DNA of 12,157 nucleotides from DATGIQ01 sp035295665 (GTDB lineage Bacteria > Planctomycetota > Planctomycetia > Gemmatales > Gemmataceae): positions 1-12,157 of the forward strand of contig DATGIQ010000446.1 of assembly GCA_035295665.1 (NCBI GenBank), written 5' to 3'. A program made the position numbers and the translations under genes. Positions 7,543-12,157 of this stretch are shown here, piece by piece. Position 1 is the stretch's first letter. Every line of letters starts with the position of its first letter. Under the pieces are notes generated by a model. That model was not told the origin of the DNA and ran no database searches. It was given only the letters and a program-made list of their open reading frames with translations.

Positions 7543-8679
7543 ATGTTTCGGTTTTGCTGGCAACTTCAGGGAAACGGTACTGCCTCACGGCGGAGGCGTC
7601 GTTCCCACATGTTAATGTTGGAAGCGCTGGAAGGCCGCACCGTGCTCAGCTTCCTGCCCCCCATGAGCCATTTCGTCTCCGCCCTGCCGCGCGCCATCGC
7701 GGTGGCGGATGTGGATCGAGATGGTACCCTCGATTTCGCCGTCGTGAACAGTGATAGCAACACCGTGTGCATCTTTCTGGGCACGGGAGGCGGCGGCTTT
7801 TACGCGCCGGTATTTTACCCAACCGGAAACGATCCGCGCTCCGTGGCCATCGCCGATCTGAATGGTGATGGCGTTCCGGATCTTGCGGTGGCGAACAATT
7901 TGAGCAAGAACGTCAGCGTGCTGCTTGGGAATGGGGACGGCACGTTCGGATCCCCCATCTCCTCCACGGTCGGAGCGGCTGCCTACAGCTTGGCCGCGGC
8001 CGACCTGAATGGCGACGGGATCGCCGACTTGGTCGTGGTGACTCCTACGAGCAATGGAGTGCGGGTGCTCCTGGGTAAGGGCGACGGCACGTTCCAGGAC
8101 CCAGTTGCTTATGACACCGGCAGATTTCCGGAGTCGGTTGCCCTGGGCGATCTAAATGGCGACGGCATCATCGACGTGGTGGCCACCAATTACCTCGACA
8201 ACACCGTGAGCGTGCTCCTGGGCAATGGCGATGGGACGTTTCAGTCCCCCGTGACATCCAACACGGACGACGGACCCAACACGGTGGCAGTGAGCGACGT
8301 GAATCGTGACGGTACGCTCGATCTGGTGGTAGCCAACAGTGTCAGCGGGACGGTGAGCGTGCTCCTGGGCAAGGGCGACGGCACGTTCCAGCCGGCCAGC
8401 AGCTATGTTGCCGGAACGAATTCGCTTTCCGTGGCTGTGGCCGATGTGAATGGCGATGGCGCTCCCGACCTGGTGACCGCGAATTACGCCGACGATGCGG
8501 TAGGCGTGCTCCTGGGCAATGGCGATGGGACGTTTCAGCCCGTTTTGACCTACAGCGCCGGCTCTCGACCGTTTGCCGTGGCCGTGGGCGATCTCAACGG
8601 CGACGGTTTTCCGGATATCGTGGTGCCCAACCTGGTTTCCTACCAGATCTCGATTCTGTTCAATGGGGCGGATTGGTAG
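7543..8679 (+). CDS. Exported VCBS/FG-GAP seven-repeat propeller protein with LEPLEDR-type motif
   Basis: The 378-aa protein starts with an Arg block (residues 16-20) and LEALEGRTVLS (26-36), a second example of the planctomycete N-terminal motif. The rest is seven FG-GAP/VCBS repeats at an exact 49-residue period; the D-x-[ND]-x-D-G calcium-binding loops begin at residues 56, 105, 154, 203, 252, 301 and 350, each followed later by LLGxGDGTF. Seven repeats would close a seven-bladed integrin-alpha-like propeller that fills the whole mature protein. A calcium-stabilised binding or structural role outside the cytoplasm is inferred; no catalytic domain is attached. The ATG at 7543 has GAGGAG 7 nt upstream. 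It is the last gene of the + strand run and faces the permease gene at 8839. Confidence 0.92.
   Translation: MFRFCWQLQGNGTASRRRRRSHMLMLEALEGRTVLSFLPPMSHFVSALPRAIAVADVDRDGTLDFAVVNSDSNTVCIFLGTGGGGFYAPVFYPTGNDPRSVAIADLNGDGVPDLAVANNLSKNVSVLLGNGDGTFGSPISSTVGAAAYSLAAADLNGDGIADLVVVTPTSNGVRVLLGKGDGTFQDPVAYDTGRFPESVALGDLNGDGIIDVVATNYLDNTVSVLLGNGDGTFQSPVTSNTDDGPNTVAVSDVNRDGTLDLVVANSVSGTVSVLLGKGDGTFQPASSYVAGTNSLSVAVADVNGDGAPDLVTANYADDAVGVLLGNGDGTFQPVLTYSAGSRPFAVAVGDLNGDGFPDIVVPNLVSYQISILFNGADW
7705..8660 (+). repeat. Seven 147-bp coding repeats with a 294-bp higher-order unit
   Basis: Repeat units are 147 bp (49 codons) with no length change across the array. The 33-bp block encoding VLLGxGDGTFQ at 8212 is identical to that at 8506, and the one at 8065 differs from 8359 by a single base; the two versions differ from each other (AAGGGCGACGGCACGTTCCA against AATGGCGATGGGACGTTTCA). 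Versions alternate, so units three-four and five-six pair at 294 bp. Confidence 0.85.
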
Positions 8680-8838
8680 CGGTCCGCTTACGAACCAATT
8701 CAACAATGATTTCCCCGCTTGCGTTTCCATCCGGAAAGGATTACCGAAGGCAAAACGTGAGCGGCCACAACATTTGTGAAATAGCTCATTAGCGGCAGTT
8801 CGCAGAACCGGGCTTGCCACCTTCCATGATGCAGGACA
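8680..8838. other. Convergent intergenic spacer
   Basis: This 159-bp spacer separates the 3' ends of the VCBS gene and the permease gene. One weak hairpin, TTTCC / GGAAA (8724-8728 and 8733-8737), is visible. No T-tract terminator, RNA gene or credible small ORF was found. Confidence 0.5.
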
Positions 8839-10008
8839 CTACCCGACACGGTTCGTGGCCACGACCTCGGACTTCGGACCTTTGCTCTCATCGGGCTCCT
8901 TCACCGATTGGTCGCCCAGTGCATCCTCGACGTAGAGCATTTTGAGGAGGACCACCGCCACGACCGTTAGCGGTGCGGCCACGAACAAGCCGAGTGGTCC
9001 CAGCAATTCTCCGAACAGTACCTGTGTGGCCAAGGTGAGAGCCGGCGGTAGGCGGACGGCGCGGCGTTGCACCAAGGGTACCAACACGTAGCCCTCCAGG
9101 ATGTGGAGTCCAAGGTAGAGCATCAACGTCAGGACCAGCGTTCCGGGGCCGGATAGCAAGGCGATCAACGCCGATGGCACGGCCGACAGCCAGGCCCCAA
9201 TATAGGGGATCAGCTCCAGAAGCCCGGCAATGAGACCCAGCACCAAGGCGAGCGGAACTCCGATCAGCCAGAGCCCCAGCGAGGTTGTCACCGCCATCAT
9301 CACCATCAGGCAAACCTGTCCCACGAGCCACCAGTGGAGGTTGGAGGCCATCGCATCGAGGGTCTGGGACACGCGGGGCCGCTGGCTGGGCGGGACGAGA
9401 TAGAGCAAGCCCTTCTTGTACACGTCCGGCTCGGCCGCCCCAAAGATACCCACAAACACGATCACAACGATGGCGACCAGGAAGTTGGCTACCTCCGAGA
9501 CGAGGCCCGTAATGCGCGAGAACTGACCGGCTTGGGAAAGGGATTCTGCCACTTGGGGCGCCTTCTCCAGGAGGAACTGGCCCAAAGGATAAGCCTCGAG
9601 ATAACCCCGGATCTGCCGAAAGGATTTCGGCAGTTGTTGGGATAGTTCTGCCGCCTCCATGGCCAGGCGATCGGCCAATAGCCAGCCAAAGCCGCAGGCT
9701 AACACGATGAGAATCGCCACCACGGTAGTCAGTGCCCAGCCGTGGGAGAGGGTTGTGCGCCGACTCAGCCAGCTGCTCAATGCAGAAAGAAAGATGGCGA
9801 ATAGCATTCCCGCGAAAGCCAGCAGCAAGACATGCATTCCGCGCCAGAGAAGATAGGCCAGCGCCAAGAGCAGCAGCACTACCACGACCCGCCAGGTGAA
9901 GCCTGCCAATCCGAGGTAAGAGGGAACAGGCACGAGCTTCCGCCGATCTGCTTCCGTTAGGTTGCTGATCACCACCGCGGGGTTCACCGGTTCGTTCGGA
10001 TTCGCCAT
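8839..10008 (-). CDS. AI-2E family transporter (PerM/YdiK-like permease)
   Basis: The 389-aa integral membrane protein has the layout of the AI-2E transporter family: paired N-terminal helices (about residues 38-55 and 58-78), a third helix (about 91-113), an amphipathic soluble region with SQQLPKSFRQIRGYL, then a helix with VIVFVGIFGA and a C-terminal cluster of hydrophobic segments. Typical family landmarks are LLYLVPPSQRPRV, GLIAGLLELIPYIG, and EGYVLVPLVQRRAVRLPPAL. The tail after VEDALGD is charged and likely cytoplasmic. The family name comes from TqsA and an autoinducer-2 role; most members have unknown substrates or act in ion/proton exchange, so no substrate is assigned. The ATG at 10008 has only a weak AAAGG about 10 nt upstream. 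It is divergent from the glycosyltransferase gene. Confidence 0.93.
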   Translation of the reverse strand: MANPNEPVNPAVVISNLTEADRRKLVPVPSYLGLAGFTWRVVVVLLLLALAYLLWRGMHVLLLAFAGMLFAIFLSALSSWLSRRTTLSHGWALTTVVAILIVLACGFGWLLADRLAMEAAELSQQLPKSFRQIRGYLEAYPLGQFLLEKAPQVAESLSQAGQFSRITGLVSEVANFLVAIVVIVFVGIFGAAEPDVYKKGLLYLVPPSQRPRVSQTLDAMASNLHWWLVGQVCLMVMMAVTTSLGLWLIGVPLALVLGLIAGLLELIPYIGAWLSAVPSALIALLSGPGTLVLTLMLYLGLHILEGYVLVPLVQRRAVRLPPALTLATQVLFGELLGPLGLFVAAPLTVVAVVLLKMLYVEDALGDQSVKEPDESKGPKSEVVATNRVG

Positions 10009-10168
10009 GCTCGGCAGCCTTTCTCAGCCAAGAGTCAAGAACGATTTACCTCATGCACTCCATGTGCCAATTCGTGGCCTCCGCATGTTGACCTTGAGCG
10101 CAACGCTCCATTGGTCTAAAGAAGTAGGAGAATATCTTCAAGGATGGGAAGACAGGGAGGAACCGGTG
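10009..10168. promoter_or_regulatory. Divergent intergenic region with a nested hairpin before the glycosyltransferase gene
   Basis: The 160-bp spacer must contain both upstream control regions. At 10090-10116 a nested inverted repeat is seen: GACC (10090-10093) pairs with GGTC (10113-10116), and inside it GAGCG (10096-10100) pairs with CGCTC (10104-10108) around a 3-nt loop. TTGACC at 10088 resembles a -35 box, but no good -10 hexamer lies 16-18 bp downstream, so no promoter is called. Confidence 0.35.
10156..10160 (+). promoter_or_regulatory. Ribosome binding site that sets the GT87 gene start
   Basis: GGAGG lies 8 nt before the ATG at 10169. The frame is open further upstream to a TTG at 9962, but that start would overlap the divergent permease gene and add 69 residues unlike the family. 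Confidence 0.8.
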
Positions 10169-11443
10169 ATGACACGGAAGTCTTGGGAGGCCAGTCGGCG
10201 GCACATGCTGACGATGATCGGCATGGCTTGCCTCATCGCTTGGGGGGTGTGGTGGACGGCGTGTCTTCGCCAGAACCACCTGATCGGTGCCCAGCGCACG
10301 TGGATTCCCGCCTGGCAGGAGTCGTTGGGTCTCGATTTCCTGAACAATTACCACGCCTCGCGGCACTGGCTGGCGGGAGGCGATGTATATCGAGAGCCGT
10401 TTGGCGATCCCATGCAGCGCAGGTTCTGCTATCCCCCCTGCGTATTGCCACTCTTCGCCTGGTGCGCCTATGGTTCACCACGCACGGCCGTTCGGATCTG
10501 GACCGTAAGCCTCATCCTTGCCGCCGGGTTCGGGGTCTGGTGTGCCTGCCACTCGCGGCGGCAGCTTCACTTATGGCCCGTTCCCGTTCCGTTCGCCTTG
10601 GCCAGCATGCTCTTTTCTGCTCCTTTTCTTTTTGCTCTGGAGCGCGGCAATTACGACACCGCGGTGGTGCCCCTCTTGATCCTCGCTGCCTGCGCCCTGA
10701 CGAAGCGATCCGGCGTTCGTGATCTTGCCGCGGGCACTTGCCTGGCCGTGGCAGCCGGCATGAAAGTCTACCCGGCGTTTGTCCTGTTCGGCTTGCTCCC
10801 CCTTCGCCGCTACCGAGCACTGGCGTGCAGCATCTTGGTCGGCTCGCTGATTCTGTCGTTTCATTTCCAGGATCTTCCGCAGTTCTGGGCCAACGTGCAG
10901 GACCTCATTGCCCGGCAGTCGCCTCTGGCACTGGGTGGCATCGCTCCGGTGGTCCATACGCTGAGCAGTTGCTGGCCACTCCTCTGGAGGGATACTCCGT
11001 GGGCCATCTTGAGCCGGATTCCGGGAACCTTGGCGGCCTTGGGCCTGCTTGCGCCCCTTGTGCTCTTGATCAGTTATCGAATCTTCCATTGTCCATCGCC
11101 GCGGTCGCTGTTGCTTCCGTATCTGCTTTGGTTGGCGGCGGCGGCGACGTTTCTTCCGCCAATCTCCATCGACTATAACCTGGTCTTCTTGCCGTTGGCG
11201 TGCATCGCCGTGTGGGATCGACGCGACCCCGTCGCGGTGCATCTTTGCATGGCCTTCACGCTTTTATGGGCCCAGCCAATAGGGGTACCCATCGGGCCGG
11301 TCTTGCTGTTGGGCTTCAAGTATCTCACGCTCGCCGCGGTAGCAGTGAGCCTGGCCAACCGAGCCCAGGAACAAGCCGCTCTCGGCAGCAAGGATGGAGC
11401 ACGGGCCGTGGACGCCGACGAGCCTGTACCGGTTGCGGCATGA
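10169..11443 (+). CDS. GT87-like (DUF2029) polytopic membrane glycosyltransferase
   Basis: The 424-aa protein has about ten hydrophobic segments, the first at about residues 13-32. Family landmarks are an acidic D56 in the first outer loop (GLDFLNNYHASRHWLAGGD, then VY), YPP (88-90), ERGNYD (158-163) and the KVYPAFVLFGLLPLRRYR segment. These fit DUF2029/GT87, GT-C enzymes that use polyprenyl-phosphate-linked mannose or related donors on the outer face of the membrane, as known for mycobacterial mannosyltransferases. Acceptor and sugar are unknown here. The C-terminal 30 residues are hydrophilic. The next gene, 45 bp away on the same strand, encodes a polyprenol-phosphate-mannose-synthase-like enzyme, which supports donor/transferase coupling. 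Confidence 0.85.
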   Translation: MTRKSWEASRRHMLTMIGMACLIAWGVWWTACLRQNHLIGAQRTWIPAWQESLGLDFLNNYHASRHWLAGGDVYREPFGDPMQRRFCYPPCVLPLFAWCAYGSPRTAVRIWTVSLILAAGFGVWCACHSRRQLHLWPVPVPFALASMLFSAPFLFALERGNYDTAVVPLLILAACALTKRSGVRDLAAGTCLAVAAGMKVYPAFVLFGLLPLRRYRALACSILVGSLILSFHFQDLPQFWANVQDLIARQSPLALGGIAPVVHTLSSCWPLLWRDTPWAILSRIPGTLAALGLLAPLVLLISYRIFHCPSPRSLLLPYLLWLAAAATFLPPISIDYNLVFLPLACIAVWDRRDPVAVHLCMAFTLLWAQPIGVPIGPVLLLGFKYLTLAAVAVSLANRAQEQAALGSKDGARAVDADEPVPVAA

Positions 11444-11488
11444 GACGCGTAGCCGCTTCACCAGGAAACGGAAAGGATATTCGAACAC

Positions 11489-12157
11489 ATGAAATTGATG
11501 GTGATCGTTCCGACCTACAACGAGGCGGCGAACATCGGCAAGATCCTGACGCGCATCTTGGCCGTGGACCCCGAGTATCAGGTTCTCGTCGTGGACGATC
11601 ACTCTCCGGATGGCACGGCGGCCATCGTTGCCGAGCACGCGGCTACCGATGCCCGTGTCCACCTGCTGCAGCGCTGCCATGACCGCGGCTTTGGGATGGC
11701 GGTTCGCGATGGCTTCAGAGAAGCCCTGCGCCGGGGGGCTCAGCTGATCGGTCAAATGGATGCAGACGGTTCCCATGATCCAACTTCATTCCGGGCCATG
11801 AGCGATCCGATCCTGCGCGGTGAGGCGGATGTGGTGATCGGCTCGCGCTACATTTCGGGCGGGGTGATTCAAGGTTGGGGGCCGCTTCGCTATGCCAACA
11901 GCCACGTCGCCAATCGGCTGGCCCGCTGGATCACCGGCATAGCCCTGTCCGACGCCACGAATGGATTCCGGTTATTTCGCCGAGATGTGCTGCAAGCGAT
12001 CGATTTGAAGGCGTTGCGCTCCCACGGATATTCCGTGATCCTGGAAACCAATTATCGGGCCCAGTGTGCCGGCTTTCGCCTGCGGGAGGTGCCGATCACG
12101 TTTCATCCGCGTACCGCTGGGACGTCCAAGATGGGACTGCGGGAGATCACGCGTTTC
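11489..12157 (+). CDS. Polyprenol-phosphate mannose synthase-like GT2 glycosyltransferase (3' end cut by window)
   Basis: The reading frame from the ATG at 11489 runs open to the last base, giving 223 residues. The GT-A fold motifs of dolichol-phosphate mannose synthases are in order: VPTYNEAANI (7-16), VVDDHSPDGT (34-43), the metal-binding DAD at 91-93 in QMDADGSHDP, GSRYISGG (118-125), LSDATNGFRLF (153-163), HGYSVILE (179-186) and VPITFHPRTAGTSKMG (201-216). The enzyme would transfer mannose (or another hexose) from a nucleotide sugar to polyprenyl phosphate on the cytoplasmic face. Where the family usually has DADLSHDP this protein has DADGSHDP, a small deviation. Any C-terminal membrane extension lies outside the window. 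AAAGGA about 11 nt upstream is a weak ribosome site. It is probably cotranscribed with the GT87 gene. Confidence 0.92.
   Translation, partial: MKLMVIVPTYNEAANIGKILTRILAVDPEYQVLVVDDHSPDGTAAIVAEHAATDARVHLLQRCHDRGFGMAVRDGFREALRRGAQLIGQMDADGSHDPTSFRAMSDPILRGEADVVIGSRYISGGVIQGWGPLRYANSHVANRLARWITGIALSDATNGFRLFRRDVLQAIDLKALRSHGYSVILETNYRAQCAGFRLREVPITFHPRTAGTSKMGLREITRF

Noticed and set aside
8152..8820. A repetitive 222-codon open frame on the minus strand
   Set aside because: Its repeats (IAIAQEHA and similar) are the antisense of the VCBS repeats and need no separate gene.
8700..8891. Small minus strand open frame in the convergent spacer
   Set aside because: It overlaps the permease 3' end, shows no ribosome site or domain, and its composition is unremarkable.
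9962..10168. Upstream TTG start for the GT87 gene
   Set aside because: It overlaps the divergent permease coding region; the ATG at 10169 has a clear ribosome site.
10571..11242. A 223-codon minus strand open frame
   Set aside because: It is an Arg/Gln-rich antisense shadow of the glycosyltransferase gene.

Overview
This window most likely comes from a planctomycete (phylum Planctomycetota). The main evidence is the LExLExRxLLS-type N-terminal motif behind an arginine-rich stretch in two adjacent exported proteins (CEPLEDRYLL and LEALEGRTVLS). Supporting evidence is a large parallel beta-helix protein of the kind common in that phylum, a twin-arginine-exported sugar isomerase/epimerase-like protein, and generally GC-rich coding DNA. 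This placement rests on recalled family knowledge and was not searched. No tRNA, rRNA, CRISPR array, transposase or phage gene was seen.

Layout: (1) Positions 2-3175 (+) hold the 3' part of a large surface or secreted protein: beta-helix start, an inserted CHRD domain, about eleven GGGI-type beta-helix rungs, a choice-of-anchor-like segment, a six-bladed propeller and a doubtful Arg-rich tail. (2) Positions 3157-3699 (-) hold the family I inorganic pyrophosphatase gene, which converges on and overlaps the first gene by 19 bp. (3) From 3916 to 8679 four genes lie on the + strand: a Tat-exported TIM-barrel isomerase/epimerase-like protein, a zinc-free MDR oxidoreductase, a quinoprotein-glucose-dehydrogenase-like propeller protein and a seven-repeat VCBS/FG-GAP propeller protein. 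The last three are separated by only 27-28 bp. A strong 27-step imperfect inverted repeat separates the first two. (4) Positions 8839-10008 (-) encode an AI-2E family permease. (5) Positions 10169 to the window edge (+) encode a GT87 (DUF2029) membrane glycosyltransferase and, 45 bp later, a polyprenol-phosphate-mannose-synthase-like GT2. The GT2 gene is cut by the window end.

Functional reading: the last two genes make a plausible donor/transferase pair, with the GT2 making a polyprenyl-phosphate sugar and the GT-C enzyme using it outside the membrane. The exported propeller and beta-helix proteins suggest an extracellular or periplasmic protein repertoire, but nothing in the sequence ties them to one pathway. 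No clear new multi-gene system is visible. The items most worth a second look are the CHRD domain inserted inside the beta-helix, the long inverted repeat at 4794-4857, and the 294-bp higher-order repeat in the VCBS gene.
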